A stretch of 64,000 nt of DNA from Bradyrhizobium nitroreducens (GTDB taxonomy: Bacteria; Pseudomonadota; Alphaproteobacteria; Rhizobiales; Xanthobacteraceae): positions 4,327,971 to 4,391,970 of the forward strand of contig NZ_LFJC01000003.1 of assembly GCF_002776695.1 (NCBI RefSeq). Reading direction: 5' to 3'. The number at the start of each line of letters is the position of its first letter. Within the stretch, counting starts at the first letter, position 1. The notes under the pieces are model-generated. The model worked only from the letters and a program-made list of their open reading frames with translations. It made no database searches and had not been told where the DNA came from. Made by a program: the position numbers and the translations under genes. Shown here one piece after another: positions 17,501 through 26,049 of the stretch.

Positions 17501-18026
17501 CGGCACGCTCTATGAGAAGGGCCTCGGCGTGAAGAAGGACGCCGACATCGCCCGCCGCTACTACACCCAGGCCGCCGAGCGCGGCAACGCCAAGGCGATG
17601 CATAATCTCGCGGTGCTCGATGCCGATGGCGGCGGACGCGGCGCCAACTACAAGAGCGCGGCGCAGTGGTTCCGCAAGGCCGCCGATCGCGGCGTCGCCG
17701 ACAGCCAGTTCAACCTCGGCATCCTCTATGCCCGCGGCATCGGCGTGGAGCAGAACCTCGCCGAATCCTACAAATGGTTCAGCCTGGCGGCCGCCCAGGG
17801 TGATGCGGATGCCGCCGGCAAGCGCGACGACGTCGCCAAGCGCCTCGACCCGCAATCGCTCGCTGCCGCCAAGCTCGCGATCCAGACCTTCAGCGCCGAG
17901 CCGCAGCCCGACGACGCCGTCAACGTTGCGGCCCCGAACGGCGGCTGGGACAGCGCGCCGCAGGCCAGCGCCAAGCCCGCACCGAAGCCGGTCGCAGCCA
18001 AGCGCTCGGCCTCCGCGGCGCATTGA
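14559..18026 (+). CDS. PodJ-like polar localisation factor with Sel1 repeats
   Basis: A 1155-residue protein. The N-terminus (WSVDGIDPSVRERAEAAARR, then GMSLNDWLNSTL) and a long acidic/helical region of repeated LE/HL-rich heptads (about residues 230-570) suggest a cytoplasmic coiled coil. A Pro/Ala-rich linker and one membrane segment (LLVGASVVVIVLGTFKMA, about residues 786-805) follow. After a second Pro/Ala-rich stretch come four Sel1 repeats (about 930-1095; for example AAYEIGVRFAEGKGVATNY). This is the layout of Caulobacter PodJ, which recruits proteins to the cell pole, but the C-terminal peptidoglycan-binding domain of PodJ is absent. Upstream CtrA-like and GANTC sites support cell-cycle control. 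Confidence is high for the domain layout and moderate for the polar role. Confidence 0.8.
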   Translation: MNSRVSWSVDGIDPSVRERAEAAARRAGMSLNDWLNSTLGETAPPNFRAPYDQRPQAPQIPSQESREVADIHQRLDAITQQIERISKPAPRQDSSRQDPSRQDVSREQGVARQLNDAISRLDARLSQISRPQQPPAQQPQAPRPAPAPSPVEARQRQADAVERAAAQVYRNAPPLSPASFDVAVAEITARQSELDGFTPRQMPPRAAPSIAPAAAPYMPPMAPPAPAYAPPPPPPGPDFSSLERHLLKITSQIESLQRPDNTEQAINAFRSELAEIRAAITEAMPRRAIESIENEIRSLHRRIDETRSNGTDGQVLAGIEHALSDIKQVLRTLTPAEQLTGYDEAIRNLGAKLDLILRANDDPSTVHQLESAISALRGIVSNVASNEALARLSDDVQLLSSKVDQVTRASGPGDSFAVLEQRIAALTAALETRERPQPSESTEHLEAAIRALSDRFDRMQVGNDSASTFAHLEQRVSYLLERIEAASDPRNGNLSRVEDGLHDILRHLERQQATYSALAESRNSAPADSGMVDLVKRELSDIRFSQVETNRSTQDSLEAVHSALGHVVDRLSMIEGDLRAVRTAPPAPAPQPMAMPMAAPMAAPMAHAPVAREPLPQAQQQPKYDPKPELPNPAAAQAQQTAFAAAPREFHAAAAPAAPPPPVPSAPPVPPRAISEILEPHTSRAALAPELPPDHPLEPGTRPGGRVATPSERIAASESAISDIPAAPKEPVSSSSFIAAARRAAQAAAAQPEKPARGAKGGAKAGADRAKDKGKDGGSTFTSKIRSLLVGASVVVIVLGTFKMAMNLLEGSPPPAPQAMDNTLSQPAPQAPPPVIENKPATPEQVTPSMTSPTPIGRQSQNNAAPAAAAPGPASSASVEIPPAPAAAVPPPAASSDITGALSGASRAKLSLVQVPPSEKLPDGIGGPGLRSAAMRGDATAAYEIGVRFAEGKGVATNYDEAAKWYDRAAQAGVIPATFRLGTLYEKGLGVKKDADIARRYYTQAAERGNAKAMHNLAVLDADGGGRGANYKSAAQWFRKAADRGVADSQFNLGILYARGIGVEQNLAESYKWFSLAAAQGDADAAGKRDDVAKRLDPQSLAAAKLAIQTFSAEPQPDDAVNVAAPNGGWDSAPQASAKPAPKPVAAKRSASAAH

Positions 18027-18397
18027 AGGCGAATAGCTCTTAGGCCGACAGAACGCGCCGCACACTCGGAGCACCTCTTCCGCTCGCGGGAGAGGTCGGC
18101 GTCCGGGGCGATGCGAAGCATCGTCCCGCGCGCCGGGTGAGGGCTTTCTCCTCTCGGGGGTTGTCCCGCTGTGGAGATACCCTCTCCCCAGCCCTCCCCC
18201 GCAAGCGGGGAGGGAGCGCATCTCGCGCTGTCGCAACGATCGAGCCCAATTCACACCCATTTTCCGCATTCACCACGCCCGAAATTCCCGGTCCCTCCCG
18301 CCTCCGAATTCCGCTATTGAGGGACGCGGCAATCGTTCCGACCGTCCGGCGGGCATTTGCGCACAATCGATCCGTCTCGCCGGAGCGTGGTCCATCG
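18027..18397. repeat. Repeat-rich spacer
   Basis: This 371-base gap holds palindromic repeats and no credible gene. Recognisable parts are CACCTCTTCCGCTCGCGGGAGAGGTCGG at about 18070-18097 (an interrupted hairpin) and CCCTCCCCGCAAGCGGGGAGGG-like arms at about 18190-18212. A related CCCTCTCCC repeat is at 26872-27015. The TauE-gene promoter should lie in the last 150 bases. Confidence 0.65.
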
Positions 18398-19315
18398 ATG
18401 CAGCTCTACCTTCCGATCGCCGATCTTCCCGTCAACGTCTTCCTGGTGCTGGCGATGGGCGCGGCCGTCGGCTTCGTCTCGGGCATGTTCGGGATCGGCG
18501 GCGGCTTCCTGATGACGCCACTGCTGATCTTCATCGGCATCACGCCGGCGGTCGCGGTGGCATCGGTGGCGAGCCACATCGCGGCCTCCTCCTTCTCCGG
18601 TGCACTGTCCTATTGGCGACGGCGCGCGATCGATCCGGCGCTGGCAAGCGTGTTGTTATGCGGCGGCGTCACAGGAACGGCGCTCGGCGTGTGGACCTTC
18701 ACCCAGCTCCGTGCGCTCGGCCAGCTCGATCTGATGATCGCGCTCTCCTACGTCGTGCTGCTCACCGCCGTCGGCAGCCTGATGTTCTCCGAAGGCCTGC
18801 GCGCCCTGATGCGGACCCGGCGCGGCACGGTGCCGCCGCGACGCACGCACAACTGGATCCACGGCCTGCCGCTGAAGATGCGCTTCAAGCGCTCGAAGAT
18901 CTACCTCTCGGTCATCCCCGTGGTGGTGGTCGGCATCATGATCGGCTTCATCGGCGCCATCATGGGCATCGGCGGCGGGTTCATCCTGGTGCCGATCATG
19001 ATCTATCTCTTGCGGGTGCCGACCTCGACGGTGATCGGGACCTCGATGGTGCTGACGCTGGTCACCATGCTGTTCGCGACCATGCTGCACGCGGTGACCA
19101 ATCATCTCGTCGACGCCGTGCTGGCGCTGATCCTGATGGTCGGCGGCGTCACCGGTGCGCAGTTCGGGGCGCGTGCCGGCCAGAGGATCCGCGGCGAGCA
19201 GCTGCGGCTGCTGCTCGGGCTCCTGATTCTCTCGGTCGGGATCCGCTTCGCGATCGAGCTGGTGATCCAACCCTCGGATCTCTTCACCATCCGCGAGATG
19301 GGAGTGAGCGGATGA
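18398..19315 (+). CDS. TauE/SafE-family membrane permease
   Basis: A 305-residue integral membrane protein with about eight to nine hydrophobic segments. The two family signatures, each with GMFGIGGGFLMTP or AIMGIGGGFILVP, sit in the N- and C-terminal halves, the internal duplication typical of TauE/SafE exporters of sulfite, sulfoacetate and other organosulfur anions. The ATG at 18398 has only a distant GGAG. The stop overlaps the start of the next gene (ATGA), so the pair is coupled. The true substrate is not known. Confidence 0.88.
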   Translation: MQLYLPIADLPVNVFLVLAMGAAVGFVSGMFGIGGGFLMTPLLIFIGITPAVAVASVASHIAASSFSGALSYWRRRAIDPALASVLLCGGVTGTALGVWTFTQLRALGQLDLMIALSYVVLLTAVGSLMFSEGLRALMRTRRGTVPPRRTHNWIHGLPLKMRFKRSKIYLSVIPVVVVGIMIGFIGAIMGIGGGFILVPIMIYLLRVPTSTVIGTSMVLTLVTMLFATMLHAVTNHLVDAVLALILMVGGVTGAQFGARAGQRIRGEQLRLLLGLLILSVGIRFAIELVIQPSDLFTIREMGVSG

Positions 19316-20082
19316 TCCGCGCAACGCTGGCGCTCCTGTTCGTCCTGCTGCTCGGCCCGGCCGCGCGCGCCGAGCGGCTGATCGTGTCGGTCTCCAACCA
19401 CCGCGTCACGGTGACGCCGAACTATTCCGGCGAGGAGCTGGTGCTGTTCGGCTCGGTCGAGAAGGACGCCACGACGCCCGCCGACCGCAAGGCCTATGAC
19501 CTCGTCGTCACCGTGATGGGCCCGCGCGCCGACATGGTGACGCGGCGGAAGGAACGCACCTTCGGCATCTGGATCAACACCGACTATCGCCAATTCCTGC
19601 AGGTGCCGAGCTATCTGGCGCTGTTCGCCAACCGCCCCTTCGAGGCCATCACCTCGCCCGAGATCGCGCGGCGGCAGCAGATCGGGCTCAACAACGTGCT
19701 GCTGACGCAGCGGGTCAGCGGCGACTTTGCCGACGTGGTGCCGAACGACGCTTTTCGGTCCGCGTTCATTCGCTTGCGCACCCAGCGCGGGCTCTATCGC
19801 GAGGACGGAAGCGCCGTGACGTTCCTGACGCCGACGCTGTTCCGCACCGGCATTCCACTGCCGGCGGAGGTGCCGATCGGGACCTATGACGTGGAGATCA
19901 AGCTGTTCGCGAACGGCGCCTTCATCGGCAAGACCGAGACCGCGTTCGAGATCGTCAAGGTCGGCTTCGAGCAGTTCGTCGCGACGACGGCGCGGCAGAA
20001 CGGACTGATCTACGGCCTCGTCACCGCCGCGATGGCGCTGATGACGGGCTGGATGGCGTCGATCGTGTTCAGGAAGGATTGA
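19312..20082 (+). CDS. TIGR02186-like membrane-anchored exported protein
   Basis: A 256-residue protein. An N-terminal signal sequence (ATLALLFVLLLGPAARA) leads into a beta-rich periplasmic domain starting RLIVSVSNHRVTVTPNYSGE, and a single C-terminal membrane helix (YGLVTAAMALMTGWMASIVF) ends in FRKD. This matches the conserved family TIGR02186, which is regularly found next to TauE/SafE permeases, as here (ATGA overlap). It is probably a partner subunit of the permease; no activity is known. Confidence 0.8.
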   Translation: MIRATLALLFVLLLGPAARAERLIVSVSNHRVTVTPNYSGEELVLFGSVEKDATTPADRKAYDLVVTVMGPRADMVTRRKERTFGIWINTDYRQFLQVPSYLALFANRPFEAITSPEIARRQQIGLNNVLLTQRVSGDFADVVPNDAFRSAFIRLRTQRGLYREDGSAVTFLTPTLFRTGIPLPAEVPIGTYDVEIKLFANGAFIGKTETAFEIVKVGFEQFVATTARQNGLIYGLVTAAMALMTGWMASIVFRKD

Positions 20083-20104
20083 GGGGCGCGCGTCCCACTC
20101 ATTT

Positions 20105-20195
20105 GCCGTCATGCCCGGGCTTGTCCCGGGCATCCACGTTCTTGGTGCAGCGACAAAGACGTGGATGGCCGGGTCAAGCCCGGCCATGACGTAGA
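20105..20195. repeat. Intergenic palindromic repeat (GCCCGGGC class)
   Basis: Two nested hairpins: ATGCCCGGGCTTGTCCCGGGCAT, then GGCCGGGTCAAGCCCGGCC, joined by a segment in which CCACGTTCTTGG and GACGTGG pair partly. It lies between convergent genes and may end both transcripts. Confidence 0.75.
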
Positions 20196-20217
20196 GAGGG
20201 GAGTACGCGACTGCGAG

Positions 20218-20991
20218 CTACGGCGCCTCCACCACTGTCGGGACGCCCGGCTCCAGGAGGCGCAACCGCGTTCCGAAGCCGAGCGCGTCGAACGTCTTGC
20301 GCAGATCCTCGCCGTTCTGGCGGAAATGCGCCCAGCCTTCGGTATGCAACGGCACGATCGTCGCATCGGGGAAGGCGCGCGCGGTCTCGATGGTGTCGTT
20401 GGTGTCCATGGTGAGATGGAACGGCCCGCGCGTCTGCGCGGCGCCCGCGAAGGGCAGCACCACACCGCATTTGAAGCGGCGCGCGACCTCGGCGACGCCG
20501 TCGAACCAGGTGGTGTCGCCGCTGACATAGACCGCGCTGGTGTCCTTGCGGCTCGATGCCACCACGAAGCCGATGACGTCGCCGGACAGCGGCTCGATCC
20601 CGGCCGGGCCATGGCGCGCCGGCGTCGCGGTGATGGTCAGCGTGTTGCCGTCGCGGTCTTTCAGCTGCGCGGTGCCCCACGGCGCAAGCCCTTCGACATG
20701 GCCGCCGAGGCGCTTTGCGCCCGCCTCCGTCGTCAGCACGCGCTTGACCTTGTGGAGATCGTCGCGGCCCGAATTGTCGAGATTGTCCGAATGCTGGTCA
20801 TGGCTGAGCAGCACGGCATCGACCGGGCCGATCGCATCGGCCTTGAGCGCGGGGCCGATGGTCTTCTCCAGCGTCACATGCGGCAGCTGATAGGCGCCGG
20901 GCGCATCGAAGGTCGGATCGGTGAGCAGGCGGAAGCCGTCGATCTCGATCAGCGCCGTCGGGCCGCCGATCAGGGTGATGGAAACGGGCAT
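20218..20991 (-). CDS. MBL-fold metal-dependent hydrolase (UlaG-like)
   Basis: A 257-residue cytoplasmic protein of the metallo-beta-lactamase fold. The metal-binding signature is present in the variant form LLSHDQHSDNLDNSG, with further ligands expected in ATPARHGP, VSGDTTWFDG and the C-terminal IVPLHTEGWAHF. This places it with the UlaG/RomA-like L-ascorbate-6-phosphate lactonase relatives, whose substrates are mostly unknown. The start has AGGAGA seven bases upstream. The DMT-family exporter gene ends 13 bases upstream on the same strand, so the two may be co-transcribed. Confidence 0.82.
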   Translation of the reverse strand: MPVSITLIGGPTALIEIDGFRLLTDPTFDAPGAYQLPHVTLEKTIGPALKADAIGPVDAVLLSHDQHSDNLDNSGRDDLHKVKRVLTTEAGAKRLGGHVEGLAPWGTAQLKDRDGNTLTITATPARHGPAGIEPLSGDVIGFVVASSRKDTSAVYVSGDTTWFDGVAEVARRFKCGVVLPFAGAAQTRGPFHLTMDTNDTIETARAFPDATIVPLHTEGWAHFRQNGEDLRKTFDALGFGTRLRLLEPGVPTVVEAP

Positions 20992-21004
20992 GAAAGTTCT
21001 CCTC

Positions 21005-21916
21005 TTACGCGACGGGCTTTGCGGGGCGCGTCACCAGGTAGATGCCAAGCGCGACCGGAATGATGCCGAGCAGGTCACGCGCCTCGACATGCTCACCAAG
21101 GACCAGATACGCGAACAGCATGCCGAGCGGCGGCATCAGGAAATGATAGGCGCTGGCGGCGGTCGCGCCGCACACTTTCAGGAGATGGAACCAGAGCCAG
21201 TAGGCGAGGATCGAGCCGCCCAGCACGAGGAAGGCGAAGGCGCCGATCAGGCTGGGCGTGACATCGATCGCGTGGATATCGGCGAAGGTGAGCGCGACCG
21301 GCGTCAGCGCGAGGCCGGCGGCCAGGTTCTGCACGCCGTTGCCGATCCACAGGGATCCCTTCGGTGCGAGCAGCTTGAACAGAATGGTGCCGGCGACGAT
21401 CGAGGCAAGCGAAGCCAGTGTGAAGAGGATGCCGTGAAGCGAGTCGGTGCCGACCGACAGCCGATGCCAGACGATCGCCGTCACGCCGATGACGCCGAGC
21501 AAGAGGCCGCCCGCCTTGCGCCAGGTCATGCCTTCGCCGAGCAACAGGGCCGCGAGCGCCGCAGTGAAGACCGGATTGGCCGAGACGATCAGGCCGCCGA
21601 GGCCGGCGGAGACCGATTGCAGGCCGGTGTAGCCGAGGCCGAGATAGAGCGCGTTGTTGGCGATGCCGAGCACGGCGAAGATCGCGGCATCACGCCAGGA
21701 CAGCGACCAGGCCTCGCCGCGGATCAGGGTGGCCCCCAGGATCAGGACGCCGGCCAGCGAGAAGCGCGCAGCGAGCAGGATCAGCGGCGGGCAATGGGTG
21801 ACGCCGATCTTGCCGGCGACGAAGGCGTAGCTCCAGAGCAGGCAGAACAGGCCGATGGCGAGCGGCAACGTGTTGAAGCGGCCGCGCGGCACCGAAATCG
21901 AGGGGGCGAGGGACAT
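21005..21916 (-). CDS. EamA/DMT-family transporter
   Basis: A 303-residue protein with ten hydrophobic segments arranged as two EamA repeats, the drug/metabolite transporter layout. The second repeat closes with FLMPPLGMLFAYLVLGE followed by GIIPVALGIYLV. The start has AGGAGATCACGC upstream. It is probably an exporter of amino acids or other small metabolites; the substrate is unknown. It is divergent from a LysR regulator, a common arrangement in which the regulator activates the exporter. Confidence 0.88.
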   Translation of the reverse strand: MSLAPSISVPRGRFNTLPLAIGLFCLLWSYAFVAGKIGVTHCPPLILLAARFSLAGVLILGATLIRGEAWSLSWRDAAIFAVLGIANNALYLGLGYTGLQSVSAGLGGLIVSANPVFTAALAALLLGEGMTWRKAGGLLLGVIGVTAIVWHRLSVGTDSLHGILFTLASLASIVAGTILFKLLAPKGSLWIGNGVQNLAAGLALTPVALTFADIHAIDVTPSLIGAFAFLVLGGSILAYWLWFHLLKVCGATAASAYHFLMPPLGMLFAYLVLGEHVEARDLLGIIPVALGIYLVTRPAKPVA

Positions 21917-22012
21917 GCGTGATCTCCTGGGCCCTCGATCTAGGGACGCCGCTTGTCATTTGGAAATTAAATGATTAACTGCCTATAAGTGGATTTTCGA
22001 ATGGAGGCGGCC

Positions 22013-22876
22013 ATGCTCGATCTCGAGCTGCTGCGCAGCTTCGTCTCGGTGGTCGAGGCCGGCGGCTTCACCCGCGCCGGTGAGCGTGTCCACCGCACGC
22101 AGTCGACCGTCAGCCAGCAGATCAAGCGGCTGGAGGACGACATCGGCCAGGTGCTGCTGCATCGCGACGGCAAGACCATTCGCCCGACCGAGGCCGGCGA
22201 GCGGCTGCTCTCCTATGCGCGCCGGCTGCTCTCGCTGGCCGAGGAGGCGCGCGACGTGCTGCGCCAGCCCGGCGGCGAAGGCGCGATCCGGCTCGGCATC
22301 CCCGAGGATTTCGCGGCGTACCGGCTGACCAAATTGTTGGGCGCGTTCGCGCGCTCGCATCCCGGCCTGCGGCTCGACGTGCGCGCCGACCAGAGCAAGC
22401 ACCTCGCCCGCGATCTCGAGCGCGGCGAGCTCGACCTTGCGCTTTTCAAGCGTGCCGCCGGTGAGAAGGGCGCGATCGCGGTGTGGCCCGAGCGGGTGCA
22501 TTGGGTCACCAGCAAGAGCCATCCGGTGGATGTCCACGCCGCATCCGTGCCGCTGATCGGCTTCCCGACCGGCTGCCTCTACCGTGCAGGCGCCATCCAC
22601 GCGCTGGAAAGCATCGGCCGCGCCTGGCACATGGCCTATTCCTCGTCGAGCCTTGCCGGAATCCAGGCCGCGGTCGCCGCCGGCATGGGCCTCAGCATCC
22701 TGTCGGAGATGTCGATCCAGTCCGACCACCGCGTGCTGACGGCCAAGGACGGCTTTGCGCCGATCAACAGGACGGAGGTGGCGTTGATGGCCGCGCCGGA
22801 TGCGAGCCCGGCAACGCTGCGGCTTGCGGATCGTCTCGCCGAGTTTTGCGATGCGGTGCAGGCCAAGGCAGCGTGA
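22013..22876 (+). CDS. LysR-family transcriptional regulator
   Basis: A 287-residue LysR protein. The helix-turn-helix is in MLDLELLRSFVSVVEAGGF, then RTQSTVSQQIKRLEDDIGQ; the C-terminal part is the effector-binding fold (AIRLGIPEDFAAYRLTKLLG onwards). The ATG at 22013 has GGAGG five bases upstream and fits family length better than the ATG at 22001 or the frame start at 21989. The 96-base spacer to the divergent DMT exporter holds T-N11-A-like AT-rich sequence (about 21955-21990) that could bind it, though no clean palindrome was identified. Confidence 0.88.
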   Translation: MLDLELLRSFVSVVEAGGFTRAGERVHRTQSTVSQQIKRLEDDIGQVLLHRDGKTIRPTEAGERLLSYARRLLSLAEEARDVLRQPGGEGAIRLGIPEDFAAYRLTKLLGAFARSHPGLRLDVRADQSKHLARDLERGELDLALFKRAAGEKGAIAVWPERVHWVTSKSHPVDVHAASVPLIGFPTGCLYRAGAIHALESIGRAWHMAYSSSSLAGIQAAVAAGMGLSILSEMSIQSDHRVLTAKDGFAPINRTEVALMAAPDASPATLRLADRLAEFCDAVQAKAA

Positions 22877-22912
22877 AGGCGGCTTGAATTCCTCAGCGTC
22901 GCCGCCCGCCCC

Positions 22913-23158
22913 TCAATTCGCCGCGGACATCAGCCTGGTGCCGCACGCATTCGCATAGAACTTGCCGCCGCATTGGCGCTTGATGGCGGCGCAGCGGGAA
23001 GCGGGCGAGGCATTCTGTGGAACGGTGAAGCCGCAGCTCAAACCGTCGGCGCTGCGGCCGGGCTTGCCGGCGGCCAACGCGGCACTGGAGGCGCTGATGC
23101 AGACGACGAGCAGGGCCGCGGCGGCGATTTCGATCAGCACTCGCTTCAGCAGTTTCAT
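22913..23158 (-). CDS. Small secreted Cys-containing protein
   Basis: An 81-residue exported protein with a clear signal peptide (IEIAAAALLVVCISASSAALA) and a 35-45-residue mature part carrying four Cys (LSCGF, SRCAAIKRQCGG, NACGTRL), enough for two disulfides. The ATG at 23158 has GGAGG nine bases upstream. No family was recognised. It resembles no toxin or bacteriocin clearly enough to name. Confidence 0.65.
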   Translation of the reverse strand: MKLLKRVLIEIAAAALLVVCISASSAALAAGKPGRSADGLSCGFTVPQNASPASRCAAIKRQCGGKFYANACGTRLMSAAN

Positions 23159-23354
23159 GGGAATGCTCCTCCACACTGATGGCTGAATCTGTCTGCAATC
23201 TAGCACCGAATCCCGGCTTCTCCGTGCTCGTCCGGGTTCCCAAAGCGGCCCGTTCCTTGCATAAATTTACGCCAGCGCAGTGCACGGCCGCACCAGTGAC
23301 AGTTCCGGTGCAAGGGCAGGACGCGTAGGGTTAGTGGTGTTCTTTCGACAGGAA

Positions 23355-25880
23355 GTGACGGCTTTGCAAGATCAATCGTTCCAGCCCGGTTTTCCCGCTC
23401 CCACGCAGCCCATCGACGAGCTCGCGCTGGCTGAAATCAAGGGCGCGATCCTGGCGAAGCTGCGGCTTGCCATCGGCAAGGATGCCGGCATGGCGACCCG
23501 GCACGACTGGTACCAGGCCGCGGCGCTGGCGCTGCGCGACCGCATCGTGCATCGCTGGCTCACCGCCGAGAAGCACAGCTACGATGCGGGACGCAAGCGC
23601 GTCTATTACCTCTCGCTCGAATTCCTGATCGGCCGTCTGTTCAGCGACGCGCTGAACAACATGGGGCTCTTGAAGATCTTCGAGGTCGCGCTCGGCGATC
23701 TCGGCGTCTCGCTGCCGGAGCTGCGCAAATGCGAGCCGGACGCAGCCCTCGGCAATGGCGGCCTCGGCCGGCTCGCCGCCTGCTTCATGGAGAGCATGGC
23801 GACGCTGTCGATCCCTGCGATCGGCTACGGCATCCGCTACGATTACGGCCTGTTCCGCCAGATCATCAACCAGGGCTGGCAACAGGAATATCCGGACGAA
23901 TGGCTGAGCTTCGGCAACCCCTGGGAATTGCAGCGGCCCGAGGTGATCTACGACATCAATTTCGGCGGCGGCGTCGAGCATGTCGACGACAAGGGCCGCG
24001 ACCGCGCGATCTGGCATCCGGGCGAGACCGTGCAGGCGATCGCCTATGACACGCCGATCGTCGGCTGGCGCGGCCAGCACGTCAACGCGCTCCGCCTGTG
24101 GTCGGCGCGCTCGCCCGATCCGCTCAAGCTGGATGCCTTCAACCGCGGCGACTATGTCAGCGCCAGCGCCGAGCAGTCGCGCGCGGAAGCCATCTGCAAA
24201 TTCCTTTATCCCAATGACGAGAGCCCGGCGGGCCGCGAGCTTCGGCTGCGCCAGGAATATTTCTTCGTCTCGGCCTCGCTGCAGGATCTGATCAAGCGGC
24301 ATTTGTCGTCGGACGGCCAGCTGCGCAGCCTGTCGTCCAAGGTGGCGGTGCAGCTCAACGACACCCATCCGAGCCTTGCCGTCACCGAGCTGATGCGCAT
24401 CCTCGTCGACCTGCACAATTTCCGCTGGGACGAGGCCTGGAAGATCACGGTCGCCACGCTCTCCTACACCAACCACACGCTGCTGCCCGAGGCGCTGGAG
24501 ACCTGGCCGGTCGAGCTGTTCGAGCGGCTGCTGCCGCGGCACCTCGAGATCATCTACCGCATCAACGTGCAGCATCTTGCGCTCGCCGAGGCGCGCTGCC
24601 CCGGCGACATCGACTTCCGCGCCTCGGTCTCCCTGATCGACGAGAAGAGCGGGCGCCGCGTGCGCATGGGCCAGCTCGCCTTCGTCGGCTCGCACCGCAT
24701 CAACGGCGTCTCGGCGATGCATTCGGACCTGATGCGCGAGACAGTGTTTCACGACCTCAACCATCTCTATCCCGGCCGCATCACCAACAAGACCAACGGC
24801 ATCACCTTCCGCCGGTGGCTGATGCTGGCGAACCCGAAGCTGACCGATCTGTTGCGCGAGACCTGCGGCGACGCCGTGCTCGACGACCCGACCCAGCTGT
24901 CGCTGATCGAGGCGCGCGCCAGCGACGTCGAATTCCAGAAGAAGTTCCGCACCGTCAAGCTTCACAACAAGACGGCGCTGGCGCGCCTGATCGGCGAGCG
25001 GCTCGGCATCAAGGTCGACCCGACCGCTTTGTTCGACGTGCAGATCAAGCGCATCCACGAATACAAGCGCCAGCTGCTCAACGTCATCGAGACGGTCGCG
25101 CTGTACCAGGCGATCAAGGACGATCCGGGCGGCAATTGGGTGCCGCGGGTGAAGATCTTCGCCGGCAAGGCTGCGGCGAGCTACCGCTACGCCAAGCTGA
25201 TCATCAAGCTGATCAACGACGTCGCCGAGGTCGTCAACAACGATCCCGCCATCGGCGGCAAGCTCAAGGTCGTGTTCCTGCCCGACTACAATGTCAGCCT
25301 CGCCGAGGTGATCATTCCCGCCGCCGACCTCTCCGAGCAGATCTCGACCGCCGGCATGGAAGCCTCCGGCACCGGCAACATGAAGCTTGCGCTGAACGGC
25401 GCCATCACCATCGGCACGCTCGACGGCGCCAATATCGAGATCCGCGACCATGTCGGCGCCGAGAACATCGCGATCTTCGGCATGGAGGCCGGCGACGTGA
25501 TGATCCGCCGCAAGCAGGGGCTGGACGCCTCCGACGTGATCCGGAATTCGCCGAAGCTGCAGCGCGCCATCAACGCGATCGGCGGCGGCGAGTTCTCGCC
25601 GGGCGATCCCGGCCGCTTCGAATCGATCGCGCATGCGCTGCGCTATCTCGACCATTACATGGTCAGCGCCGATTTCGATTCCTATTACGAGGCACAACGC
25701 GCGGTCGACGCGCGCTGGCTGGTGACGCCGGCCTGGACGCGCGCCTCCATCCTCAACGTGGCGCGCATGGCCTGGTTCTCCTCCGACCGCACCATCCGCG
25801 AATATGCCGAGGAGATCTGGGACGTGCCGGTCAACCCGACCACGCCGCTGCTGCCGAACCTGCGCGACGCCGCGGGCTGA
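23355..25880 (+). CDS. glgP: Glycogen/alpha-glucan phosphorylase
   Basis: An 841-residue GT35 enzyme that releases glucose 1-phosphate from glycogen or maltodextrin. Motifs include FLIGRLFSDALNNMG, CEPDAALGNGGLGRLAACF, VQLNDTHPSLAVTELMR, RIHEYKRQLLNV and EASGTGNMKLALNG, with Lys677 as the pyridoxal-phosphate Schiff-base residue. There is no ATG near the N-terminus; GTG at 23355 is the best guess, with GTG codons at 23334 and 23280 as alternatives and no strong ribosome binding site for any. No other glg gene is in the window, so it appears to be a stand-alone locus. Confidence 0.93.
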   Translation: MTALQDQSFQPGFPAPTQPIDELALAEIKGAILAKLRLAIGKDAGMATRHDWYQAAALALRDRIVHRWLTAEKHSYDAGRKRVYYLSLEFLIGRLFSDALNNMGLLKIFEVALGDLGVSLPELRKCEPDAALGNGGLGRLAACFMESMATLSIPAIGYGIRYDYGLFRQIINQGWQQEYPDEWLSFGNPWELQRPEVIYDINFGGGVEHVDDKGRDRAIWHPGETVQAIAYDTPIVGWRGQHVNALRLWSARSPDPLKLDAFNRGDYVSASAEQSRAEAICKFLYPNDESPAGRELRLRQEYFFVSASLQDLIKRHLSSDGQLRSLSSKVAVQLNDTHPSLAVTELMRILVDLHNFRWDEAWKITVATLSYTNHTLLPEALETWPVELFERLLPRHLEIIYRINVQHLALAEARCPGDIDFRASVSLIDEKSGRRVRMGQLAFVGSHRINGVSAMHSDLMRETVFHDLNHLYPGRITNKTNGITFRRWLMLANPKLTDLLRETCGDAVLDDPTQLSLIEARASDVEFQKKFRTVKLHNKTALARLIGERLGIKVDPTALFDVQIKRIHEYKRQLLNVIETVALYQAIKDDPGGNWVPRVKIFAGKAAASYRYAKLIIKLINDVAEVVNNDPAIGGKLKVVFLPDYNVSLAEVIIPAADLSEQISTAGMEASGTGNMKLALNGAITIGTLDGANIEIRDHVGAENIAIFGMEAGDVMIRRKQGLDASDVIRNSPKLQRAINAIGGGEFSPGDPGRFESIAHALRYLDHYMVSADFDSYYEAQRAVDARWLVTPAWTRASILNVARMAWFSSDRTIREYAEEIWDVPVNPTTPLLPNLRDAAG

Positions 25881-25954
25881 TTTTTCCGCGACGTGGAAGC
25901 GTGCGTGATCTGCGAGGTCATTGCACAGCCATCCAATGGCTGTGATATGACGAC

Positions 25955-26040
25955 CGTCATTCCGGAGCGGCTCGTAGAGCCGAACCCGGAATCTCGAACT
26001 TCCGGGTTCGATGCTGCGCATCGCCCCGGAACGACGGACG
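25955..26040. repeat. Intergenic palindromic repeat (ATTCCGG class)
   Basis: CGTCATTCCGGAGCGGCTCG on the left pairs with CGCCCCGGAACGACGG on the right; inner arms are CCCGGAATCTCGA and TTCCGGG. Same class as 7384-7505. Confidence 0.7.
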
Positions 26041-26049
26041 GAGATGAAA

